DNA from: Jaminaea rosea
Taxonomy: Eukaryota > Basidiomycota > Exobasidiomycetes > Microstromatales
Assembly (NCBI RefSeq): GCF_003144245.1
Contig: NW_020289977.1
Coordinates: 186,001-250,000 of the forward strand
Length of the DNA: 64,000 nt
Direction: 5' to 3'
The translations under genes and the position numbers were made by a program. Positions within the stretch are counted from its first letter, which is position 1. The number at the start of each line of letters is the position of its first letter. Shown here piece by piece: positions 47,101 to 55,508 of the stretch. The notes below the pieces were generated by a model. That model saw only the letters and a program-made list of their open reading frames with translations. It made no database searches and had not been told where the DNA came from.

Positions 47101-49739
47101 GGCAAACGATGGAGCGCTTTGGTCCTCTGGTCCTATACGACTATCTTGGCGTCAGGCAAGATGCCATCGTGAGGCAATTTTGGGTTTACCTTTTCCACGA
47201 TGCACTGCTCTGCGTCACCGAAGAGCGCAAGAGGGAGCGTGGCCTGACGCGGCTGATGAGCACAGGCAGCAACGGAAGCTCATCCCAGAATACCAGCGGA
47301 GGACCTCTCGCAATGCCATCAGGAGGCGGAGCACGGCCAGGTCTAAAGCTCAAAGGCCGTATCTGGATTCGCCATATCTCGCGCGTGCAAGAATCCTCGG
47401 TCGGCGCCAACTTCAGCCTCAGCATTCAGCTCGATGACGACAGTCTCGATCACTTCGTTCTCTGTTTCTCGGAGCGCAACACGCTCGACTTGTGGAAGGT
47501 CAAGCTCATCGAGCTCGTCGATGCGCACAAGCTGCACAACCATCCCAGACCGCCACCACCCCAGAGCACCGTTTCGATTGCCAGCAGTAACATAAAGCAG
47601 GGCTTCCAGGAGCTACCCTCCAGCTCTGCAGCGCAGGATCCAGCCAATCACGAGTACAGACCTGCCCCATCGTCACCCATGGGCCGTCGCTCGACTTCGG
47701 GATCGGTGATGAGCGGCAAGTCCGGCAGCGTACCCGCAGCCTCGAGTGCTGGCAATGCCAACATTGTCGAGAACCTGCGCAGGGCGAGCAAGATGTTTAA
47801 CCCGGGCAGCCTTGGCATGCCCACCGAGCAGCAGTGGTCAGCGTCAGGCGGCATTGACCCCAGCTTCGCTCCCCCGCCCATGCTACCGCATACCCCGCTC
47901 GACCTCGTCCTGATGGTCTCGGTGCCTGTCGTTGTCCAGCAGCAGAGCTCAGGTGTCTCGTCTTCTGCTGCGCTGAAGCTGCGTCTGATTCGCTCGACGC
48001 TCGAGTTCGTTACTTCCCACATGGGGCCAAGAGATCGCGTCGCCATCGTTGCCTTCACCGCGGGCATCGACGGCGAAGTGAGGCGCACGGCGCTTCTCAA
48101 CATCAAGCGAGAGCGCAGTCGCGCCAAGCTAATCGACTTCATCGAAGGAATCGGCAAGCCGTGGGAGGGCGACGACGACGATCCGTATCGTGTCGACAGC
48201 AACAAGCTTGGCGGGGCGAGCGAGCGTACCGATACGGTCACTGCACTCAACGTGGGCTTAGACGTCGTCCTGTCTCGCAAGAGCAAGAACCCCTGCACGG
48301 GCATGATTCTGATCAACGACACTTCTGACGGCCCTGTACGCGGCCAGATGGATCTGGTAATGGCTCGAGCAGAGGCGGCCAACGTCCCCATCCACTGCTT
48401 TGGCTTTGGCAAGTCGAGCAATCCCTCTTCGCTCTGGCTCATCTCCAACCACACCCGCGGCAGCTACACCTTTGTCCGCGAGTGGTACCAGCTGCGCGAG
48501 TGCGTAGCAGGGTGCATTGGCTCGCTCATGAGCACGGCGCTCGACACTGTCAAGCTCTTCATTGCTGTGCCTGGAGACAATCACTTCAAGGTGCGCAAAG
48601 TCTCTGGGCCTACTGGTGCAATCGTGTCCAACTCTGGCAAGGAGGTCGATATCGAGCTCGGAGAGCTACGCTTCGGTGAGGTGCACGAGCTCTTCGTAGA
48701 GCTGGAGGTCGACTTCAATGGACTCGTCCCCTTCATCACGCGCGGGGCTAACGGCGCAAACAGGCAAAGCATGCGTCGCCCGCACAACGCGCCGGCTATC
48801 GAGCAGGGTTCAGCGACGGACGACTTCATGCAGCGCCTGGGGCTGTCCAACCTCAGCCTCAACGATGCCGAAGCGGACGACAATCTCTTCGAGGCGAACG
48901 CAGCAGATGGTATGCAGAGCCTCATTGAGGAGGTGGCCGTCTTCGAGGTCGATGCAAGCTATCGCGACCCTGCGGTAGGGGCATCTCTCGCCCGCCTCAA
49001 GAACCCGACTCTCCTCACAATCGAGGTTGATGCAAGTGGCAACAATCCGTACCTGAATCTCAACGGCGATGGCGGTAACATGCCTCCGCCGCTGCCCTCA
49101 GACCCGATCGTCACTCGCCGCCGCATCGAGATCCTCGTCTCGGAGATGATCACCCGCTCCCTCCTCCTCGTGAGCCGCAAGAACTACACGCAAGCGCTGC
49201 GCATCGTGAACGAGACGCACAAGATCGTGGAGACGGTTCTGCGCTCCCTTGCGACGGACGATGTGCTCGCCATCGGAGCGCCCAGCACCGCAGGTCACGG
49301 CAGTAACGGGGCCGTGGATCGCCGCACCTCGACGATGACGAATACCAGTGCAGGTAGCAGTGGCGGTGGACCCGGCTCGGCATCGACTTACCACCCGCAT
49401 CATCGTGCAGGTGTCCCCTCCCAATCTTCCTCGCTTGGTGGAAAGGCTCGCACCATCACGCCTCGCTCTGCTCCAGCACGCCAACGCGCCTTGCTGCAGC
49501 GTCATGCCATCTCCTCTCTCCTCGCCATTCTGGATGACTTGGAGTTGATGTCCTCCGGTCTGGAGAGCGGGCAGCGGCCCCAGTTCGAGCGAGACGGTAG
49601 GAATGCGGCGGCGCAGCAGGCTATGATTTTGAGGGACCAGCAAGCTTGGACTACCAGGACAGCTACGGAGGCGCTGCGCTTCACGAGCGACAATGGTGCT
49701 GCATTTGCTGCACACGCTTTCGCTGCTTCGAGAGCGTGA
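44157..49739 (+). CDS. RING-H2 / PH / VWA protein, Ste5/Far1-like scaffold candidate
   Basis: Predicted 1688-residue protein from exons 44157-44380, 44456-45418, 45505-46136 and 46492-49739. About 520 Ser/Pro-rich residues precede a RING-H2 finger: Cys530, Cys533, Cys552, His554, His557, Cys560, Cys585 and Cys588 (CPVCLEPL, NCGHALHNAC, CGVC). A PH-like domain lies at about 797-947 (ERFGPLVLYDYLG, QFWVYLFHDALLCV, LCFSERNTLDLWKVKL), with a Gly/Ser insertion. A von Willebrand A-like domain follows at about 1076-1292 (LDLVLMVSVPVVV, GPRDRVAIVAFTAG, GMILINDTSDG, PIHCFGFG). The classical MIDAS D-x-S-x-S reads M-V-S-V-P, so metal binding there is doubtful. RING-PH-VWA is the order of Ste5/Far1 pheromone-MAPK scaffolds; that role is inference. 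The third intron (355 nt) has two in-frame acceptors 9 bases apart. An E3 ligase with a PH domain is the alternative. Confidence 0.85.
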
Positions 49740-50140
49740 GGATCTGCTTACTGAGAAGGGTGCTGGGCTTGCAAGAATCTCGTCACCTCATTGGCGCGCA
49801 TCTCATCGTAGTCGTCACCGTCGCGACACCTCACAATCCTTACTCTCTCGATTCTACTCGCTCTTTCACGAAGATCCTCGCCTCATGCTCTTCTGTCCAC
49901 TGTCTCTTACCCCGTCGATGCCCCTAGTATTACCTTGGCTCTACGCCGCAGACTCTCCCACTACCATACGAATTTTAAGCTTCTCTGAATTATGAGCTCG
50001 ATCGAGGGTAGCGAACAATGACGTTTCTTGATTGGGAAGCACCTGTAGCACCGCATGCGCACGCACAAATCTGCGAACCGGATCATGGTAACAAAGAATC
50101 CCCTGCCCTCGCCGCTGCTTTCTGCCGCCCCTCGACCATC
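49740..50140. other. Convergent 3' intergenic region
   Basis: Between the stops of the RING-PH-VWA gene and the RhoGAP gene. It is moderately AT-richer than its surroundings near 49960-50000. No gene is supported. Confidence 0.4.
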
Positions 50141-53100
50141 TCACGCACGCTCTGGTGACGACTCGTTGCTACTCCTTAAGCTCGGACTCACCCGTGGAGG
50201 GGAGAGGGTCTCCGCTGTACTAAGGAAAGTCTGGTCTCCCTCTGCCTCACCGTCGCCATCTTCCTCTCCTTCGCCACACTCGTCTGCCAGCTCTTCGCTT
50301 TGCTCCTCGCCCCCGTCGTGACTCGTTGACCCTCCTTCGCCAGAGCCAGCAAGAGCGCCATCCTCGTCTTTGTTGTTGACGAAGAAGGCTCCCAACGCCT
50401 CCGCTCCCGTCAGTGCTGCTCCACTTGGCGGGGCGAAGAGGAGGGCACTGCTCGGCGTAGTCGTCTGGTTGGAGGACGGTGTCACCTCGCCCGACGAAGG
50501 CGTTTCACTGCTGCCAGCAAGAGAAGAGAAAGCACTTCCTAGCCCAGCGCTCCCACCACCGCTCGCTGTGCTCGTAGTCGGGCTCGCTACGACCGAGCTG
50601 GAAGGTAGGCGAGAGCTGGCACCGCGCAATTTGGCGCTGGAAGAGATCAGCCTCAGCGAGCCGGAGGCGCTTCGTCCCTTGCCCACACCCAATGGGTTGC
50701 CCAGCCCTGAATGCTGTCTGCCCCCAGCCAACGCCAGACCGAGGCCTCCTTGCGCTCCACTGAAGCTCGAATGCATCGATGAGGAGGGGGACCGCATTCG
50801 TCCAGACGCGGCGGGTGATGGAGGGACGGAAGGGCGCCGCGGAGAGGTCGGAGAGAGGAGAGTTGTTGTCTTTGGGCTACTAGGGCGAAGTGAGGAGGAG
50901 GAGGCCGGGGATCGCAGACGTGCTGCTGCCGCTACTTTTGGGGATTGTCCGTGCTGCTCGGCGTCAAGAGGCGATGAAGACGATGAGAGGGAAGCCCGCC
51001 CACCATTTGCGGATACGAAGCGGGGGTTGTGCCCTGACCATGCACTTGGCGGTGGAGGAGCTCGTGTGGCCGAGGAGCGACGAGATGCTGCCGACAAAAA
51101 CGAGGCGGGCGATCGAAGAGCAACGGGAGGGCCTTTTTTCCCCACCGCTGACGACTCTGCTGCAGTCCACTGCCCGCCATCGCCTCCCGCCATCGCCCTC
51201 CGCGGGCTCTGCGGTATTGTGGCTGACCCTGTGTCATCCATGGTCGGAGGCTGCCGTGGTGGGGAGGAGGAGGAGGCCGCCGTGAAAAAGAGATCGCAGG
51301 TGGTGGGCGGCTCATAGTCATGATAATCGAACTCGAAAATTTCGTAGTAGCGCTCGATGCAGATCTTGATGATGGTGCCCAAGGTCGCTTGGCTTTCCTG
51401 TCCGCCAGCCGCTCCAGCCGCAACAAGGCACATGCTCATATCCTTGATGGCGTCGTTGCTCCTCACAAAGTTGGGCGCCCAAACTGTCGCGAGGTTGTTG
51501 GCGTCCATCTTGCTTACGTGGGCCCGGAGACTAGCCTTATGCAGTACATCGACCACGTAGGAGAAGAGGAGTAGCTTGCTCGATGGCTCGATGAGTGGAA
51601 TGAGGGATGCCCGGATCCAAGCGATGACTTCGTGCATCTTTTCGCCGTCGCCACCATCTGCTGGAATCGGGGGACACTGGCTCCTCACCGTTGCGTACGT
51701 GCTAGCCGGAAAGATCGGCTCTGGCAGACTTCGAAAGAAGAGCTTGAGGAGCGCGGCAGCCATGTGTGGATCATCGTACTTCTCCAGGCTGACTGGTTGC
51801 CCACGGTCATAGGCTGCTTGGACGAGCCGCAAGAGGGATGATGAGGGGCTCTTACGGAAGAGGCCCTCGGAGTCCAAGGCACGACCGTTCAGCCGGAGGA
51901 GGTCTTCCACACAGTCTCGCACCACGCGAGGTATGCCGCCTAGCTCGCCTCGCTCCCCCATCAAGGAGGTGAGCGGGACGCCGAAGACGCCGGCTGACGG
52001 AGACAGTGATGTTGCTGGTTGCGGTGTTGAAGCCGCCGCACTCGCCCGCTTCTCGGGCACAACCACCTCCTTCTCGTATCGCAAATTCCACTCATAGACA
52101 TGCGGCGGTACGTCCATCTGCGTCAGATCCACGTGCTTTGCAAGCTCACTGAGCGTTTTGACGACGGTAATCTTCCTTGCGAATTTGGGGCTGAGTACCG
52201 CCGACCCGGTAGAGACGATCTGCACGAGGCTCCGCGTGAAGAAGGTCGGGTGGCAGATGTAGAGCCGTCGAATGTTCTTGCGAAAATCGCGAGAGAGTCG
52301 TTTATATGCGGACCAGATCCAGTTCCAGGGCGGACGATGAGTCGCCCCACCGGCGAAGAAGACGACGGTATAGTCATTCTGAACGAAGAGCTCCATTGTG
52401 TCCATGATGCGGGTGAGGAGAGCGTCATAGTCGACCAGCTTTGCGTCGGGAAGTGATGAGGAGGAGAGGATGACTATGGGCCGTTGCGACTCATCGATGC
52501 CTGATTGGTAGACAATGGACTGGACATAGCTGTCCAGGAGAGTGGTACGAGCCAGGGCTTCGCGCCAATCGGTCGGGGGAGGTGCGCCTGGTCGAATGGA
52601 CGCAGCAGCGGCGTCAGTCGCGGCTGGTGTTGAGGAGGATGAGGGAGTGAAAGCTGAAGAGGAAGCGGCGTCATGATCGCCGCCATGTTGCGAGAAGAAC
52701 CACGACGAAGCCGATGCAGAGCTCGAGGGAGCTTCATATCTGCCACCTGCGTCGAAGGTGCTGCGTAGGCTAGTTCTCGAGCTCTGCGCCTTGAGCCTCG
52801 TCAATGTAGCTACAGCAGAGCGGTCGCTTGCCTGCGTATGCAACGGGGCCGGGCGAGGAGATGACGAGGCCGACTGTCCCTCTCCCTTGCTATCAACGCT
52901 CGCTGTTCTCGAGTGTCCGCTAGACTGCAGGTCAAACGGCAAAGGCCCTCTCTTCTTCATGGCGGTACTGGATCGCTGTCTCCACGCGGGCGATGGCGAG
53001 CCGCCCAGTCTATCGTGTTCCTCGTCCTCCTCATCATCGTATCGCTGGAGTTGGCGCTGCGCTGCGCGACCAGACGGAGACTCAACCGCAGCGGCCGCGG

Positions 53101-53452
53101 ATGGTTTCGCTGGCTTGGAGCTGGGACGAGTGAAGTAGCCTGTGGCCCAACCACCTGGAAAAGCGTATGACGACGACGATGGACCACCATTGCTGGCAGT
53201 TGTAGCTGAATGAGCTGGTGCTGCGTCGTTGATCTTTGGCTCGCCTCGAATGGTGGCCACGTCTTCGCCCTCGCTCGCTCCGACTGGGCCGCGATACCAC
53301 AAGCCGGAAAAGGCCGAGGACAGAGTGCCAATGGCCGAGTATGCGTAACCTGTGCGTCCCCTTTGCGTCGTTGTAGCATGTGAGGAGGAAGGGTCTTGCA
53401 TGTGTGACGAGGAAGACGAAGGCGCAGCAGGGGATGAGGTTGCTGCGTCCAT
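50141..53452 (-). CDS. CRAL-TRIO-like + RhoGAP protein (Ecm25/p50RhoGAP type)
   Basis: GTPase-activating protein for Rho/Cdc42-family GTPases, 1103 residues from the ATG at 53452 in a single exon. About 300 disordered Ser-rich residues come first. A CRAL-TRIO/BCH-type lipid- or GTPase-binding domain follows at about 300-460 (LLDSYVQSIVYQSGIDESQR, YTVVFFAGGATHRPPWNWIW, NIRRLYICHPTFFTRSLVQI). The RhoGAP domain is at about 490-705: GGIPRVVRDCVEDLL, LDSEGLFRKSPSS with the catalytic Arg533, ALLKLFFRSLPEPIF, and MDANNLATVWAPNFVRS. The C-terminal 400 residues are low-complexity Ser/Pro/Gly. The CRAL-TRIO plus RhoGAP order is that of human ARHGAP1 and yeast Ecm25. It probably acts in polarised growth; the specific GTPase is unknown. 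Confidence 0.92.
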   Translation of the reverse strand: MDAATSSPAAPSSSSSHMQDPSSSHATTTQRGRTGYAYSAIGTLSSAFSGLWYRGPVGASEGEDVATIRGEPKINDAAPAHSATTASNGGPSSSSYAFPGGWATGYFTRPSSKPAKPSAAAAVESPSGRAAQRQLQRYDDEEDEEHDRLGGSPSPAWRQRSSTAMKKRGPLPFDLQSSGHSRTASVDSKGEGQSASSSPRPAPLHTQASDRSAVATLTRLKAQSSRTSLRSTFDAGGRYEAPSSSASASSWFFSQHGGDHDAASSSAFTPSSSSTPAATDAAAASIRPGAPPPTDWREALARTTLLDSYVQSIVYQSGIDESQRPIVILSSSSLPDAKLVDYDALLTRIMDTMELFVQNDYTVVFFAGGATHRPPWNWIWSAYKRLSRDFRKNIRRLYICHPTFFTRSLVQIVSTGSAVLSPKFARKITVVKTLSELAKHVDLTQMDVPPHVYEWNLRYEKEVVVPEKRASAAASTPQPATSLSPSAGVFGVPLTSLMGERGELGGIPRVVRDCVEDLLRLNGRALDSEGLFRKSPSSSLLRLVQAAYDRGQPVSLEKYDDPHMAAALLKLFFRSLPEPIFPASTYATVRSQCPPIPADGGDGEKMHEVIAWIRASLIPLIEPSSKLLLFSYVVDVLHKASLRAHVSKMDANNLATVWAPNFVRSNDAIKDMSMCLVAAGAAGGQESQATLGTIIKICIERYYEIFEFDYHDYEPPTTCDLFFTAASSSSPPRQPPTMDDTGSATIPQSPRRAMAGGDGGQWTAAESSAVGKKGPPVALRSPASFLSAASRRSSATRAPPPPSAWSGHNPRFVSANGGRASLSSSSSPLDAEQHGQSPKVAAAARLRSPASSSSLRPSSPKTTTLLSPTSPRRPSVPPSPAASGRMRSPSSSMHSSFSGAQGGLGLALAGGRQHSGLGNPLGVGKGRSASGSLRLISSSAKLRGASSRLPSSSVVASPTTSTASGGGSAGLGSAFSSLAGSSETPSSGEVTPSSNQTTTPSSALLFAPPSGAALTGAEALGAFFVNNKDEDGALAGSGEGGSTSHDGGEEQSEELADECGEGEEDGDGEAEGDQTFLSTAETLSPPRVSPSLRSSNESSPERA

Positions 53453-53948
53453 GATGGCGTGGCCCTCGGTCAAGGGGGCTGTCAGGGACTGAAATGGGCG
53501 CTCAGGTGGTCATGATATGCGGCAACGGGAGGATGAGATGAGGAGAGGGGTCCAAGGACCCTTCTTTGGACGTGGACGTGGAGATCGACGAGGAGATCCA
53601 AGTGTTGGTTGCAGTTGGCTGCGCTCGACCCAATGGGCGCTGCTGCTCCCGCTTTGCTTATGCGGCGGCACACCGACTCGACGCCCGCTCTCTCTACTCC
53701 CGGCTGCCCCTAGTCTACGCGCCATCGATGACCCCTATATGCACGCGACGGCTAAGAGAACAACAGCATGAGATCACGCTCGACGACGACGACGAAACGA
53801 CTCGAAGAGAGGAGCAACAATCTTCGTTCATTGCACCCTGTGAGAGAGAGGCACACCAGGTGACGCCGTGGAGGGTCAAGGCAGCTGAGGGAAACGGTGG
53901 GCATTGCGCGTGCGAGACCGGGTCCAATAACCCCATCCCATTCCAGCT
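53453..53948. other. Intergenic, RhoGAP 5' side and cofilin 3' side
   Basis: About 0.5 kb with no supported gene. It has an ACGACGACGACG run near 53783-53794. It should contain the RhoGAP promoter and cofilin 3' UTR. Confidence 0.4.
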
Positions 53949-54868
53949 TTAGAACGTCGATCGCGATACCTTCTCCAGAACTGGCGGGGCGCGCGCAAAG
54001 AATGAGAGGAAGAGGCGTCGATATCAGTGCCATGATGAGTCTGTACACGTCCTCACAGACGCGCTCGCCCAACTCACCACTCTGGTGGTCAACTTCGGAG
54101 AAGTCGGTGCCCTGGATCTCCGCCGAGATGCCTACGAGGGCTCTACGAAGTGCGTCCTTGGACGAGGCAAAGACCATCTTTTGCTTGATTTTGGACTCGT
54201 CGGGCGACCTGACAAGAAGCGCAGAGAGGACTTAGTTAGCGTCGAGCCGTAGCCAAACCCGGCGATCCACGATCCACCCCGTTTTTCATCGCGCCCACTC
54301 ACCACGTGAAGAAGCAGATCTTGTTCCTCTTGCCCTCGTCTCCCTTCTCGTATTCAAAGTCGTAGATGGCGTACCTGCATTCGGCGGGGGGAAGCTCCTT
54401 GAGGAACTCGTCGTAGTTGGAAGAGTCCGAAGTCTTGGCAACGACGATCTCGCGGTTGTCGGGCGAGAGGGTGTAGATGATGTACTTGAGCTTCTTGCCC
54501 AGCTTGAGCTGCTGGAAAGCCTCGAGGCACTCGGACGAGACGGCGACGCCGGAGGACTGGCAGCGCGGGGGGCGGGTGAAGGTGAGTAAGTGATGTGTTG
54601 AGGATGAGGTGACACCGGGGAGAGATGGCGGAGATGGTTCAGGTCGGGCATATCCTTGCTTCCCTGTCATATCCGCTGCATATTCCTGCGTACCATGCTA
54701 CGCCTGATGAAGTCCCTGCAATCGCCCCTCTCAATCTCCTCGACGACGACGCTGACTCCCATCCACATTCCATGCGATAAGCTAGCTTGCCTGCCCGCAA
54801 CCCCGCCCTTCCACCCAACTCATCCTACCTAGCCACTCCCTTCACGGCATGCCGCGCATACTCACCAT
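53949..54868 (-). CDS. COF1: Cofilin (ADF/cofilin)
   Basis: Actin-severing and depolymerising factor, 139 residues. Four exons join in phase: 54868-54866, 54556-54303, 54208-54078 and 53980-53949. The first exon is only the ATG, directly followed by GTGAGT. Exon 2 starts [20 protein letters not shown], the normal cofilin N-terminus with the regulatory Ser next to Met. Further motifs are [47 protein letters not shown] followed by [20 protein letters not shown] (the actin-binding long helix), and [15 protein letters not shown]. Exon 4 gives [10 protein letters not shown]. Exon placement relies on phase and family fit. The long first intron (309 nt) is usual for highly expressed cytoskeletal genes. 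Confidence 0.95.
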
Positions 54869-55269
54869 GATTCAATCTACGATGAGGAGCAAAGGTGGAG
54901 TTTTGAGGCCGGGTCGTGCGATCGATCGATGTTTGGGTTGGTACAAGAAGGAGCGGACGCTGTTGCCGCTCTCAGCCCAATTGCTCGTGCGTGCCGCCCC
55001 GCCGTGCGTTGCTTTGGTGGCTCCACTCCGCGTGGCTTGCCGCCGCCGCCTGCTTTGGCCGGACCCTCTCTCCCTCCCGTTGGCTGGCCCAAGAGTAGAC
55101 GCCAGCGGGGCGCGTGGCAGTCGCTCGCACCACCGCGACAAGGCGGCGCACATCGTGGTTCAATTGTCACCATCAACCCAGCCAAAACGAAATCGCGATG
55201 GCGTCGTATGTCGTAGTGAGCTTCAGGCCATCAGTGCAAACATCACCCACGAGAAGAGAGGCAAAAAAG
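54869..55269. other. Cofilin upstream region
   Basis: About 0.4 kb between the cofilin ATG and the tRNA-Val 3' side, expected to hold the cofilin promoter. A CGATCGATCGATG tandem lies near 54919-54930. No gene is supported. Confidence 0.4.
55263..55268 (-). terminator. Pol III terminator of tRNA-Val
   Basis: Six T on the tRNA strand, starting two bases past the discriminator. Confidence 0.8.
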
Positions 55270-55356
55270 TGATTCTGGCCGGGATCGAACCAGCGAGCTT
55301 TTCCGGACATCTAAGAAAATGTAAAGGAAACGTCATAACCGCTAGACCACAGAACC
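55270..55356 (-). tRNA. tRNA-Val(TAC) with 14-nt intron
   Basis: The acceptor GGTTCTG/CAGAATC (one G-T pair) is followed by discriminator A. The D arm GGTCTAGCGGTTATGAC is typical of fungal Val tRNAs. The anticodon stem is TTTCC/GGAAA, with anticodon TAC at 55323-55321. The 14-base intron TTTTCTTAGATGTC follows nucleotide 37. The T arm is GCTGG-TTCGATC-CCGGC. The mature tRNA is 73 nt before CCA. Confidence 0.95.
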
Positions 55357-55508
55357 AAACAGCGAACGCGGTGAAATTAAGCAATAATATACCCGTAGTG
55401 CTAATCGATTGGACGTGCCGCGCAACAATCGTCACAACGCCCCCCTGTTCAGCGGTCTGCTCAACGCTAGGTATCCGATGGTATTTCAAACGTCATACAT
55501 TGTCAACA

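Noticed and set aside
50370-51317. Open frame of 315 codons on the plus strand
   Set aside because: It lies wholly opposite the RhoGAP gene tail. In GC-rich coding DNA the complementary frame often stays open; there is no family match and composition is Arg/Ala-rich.
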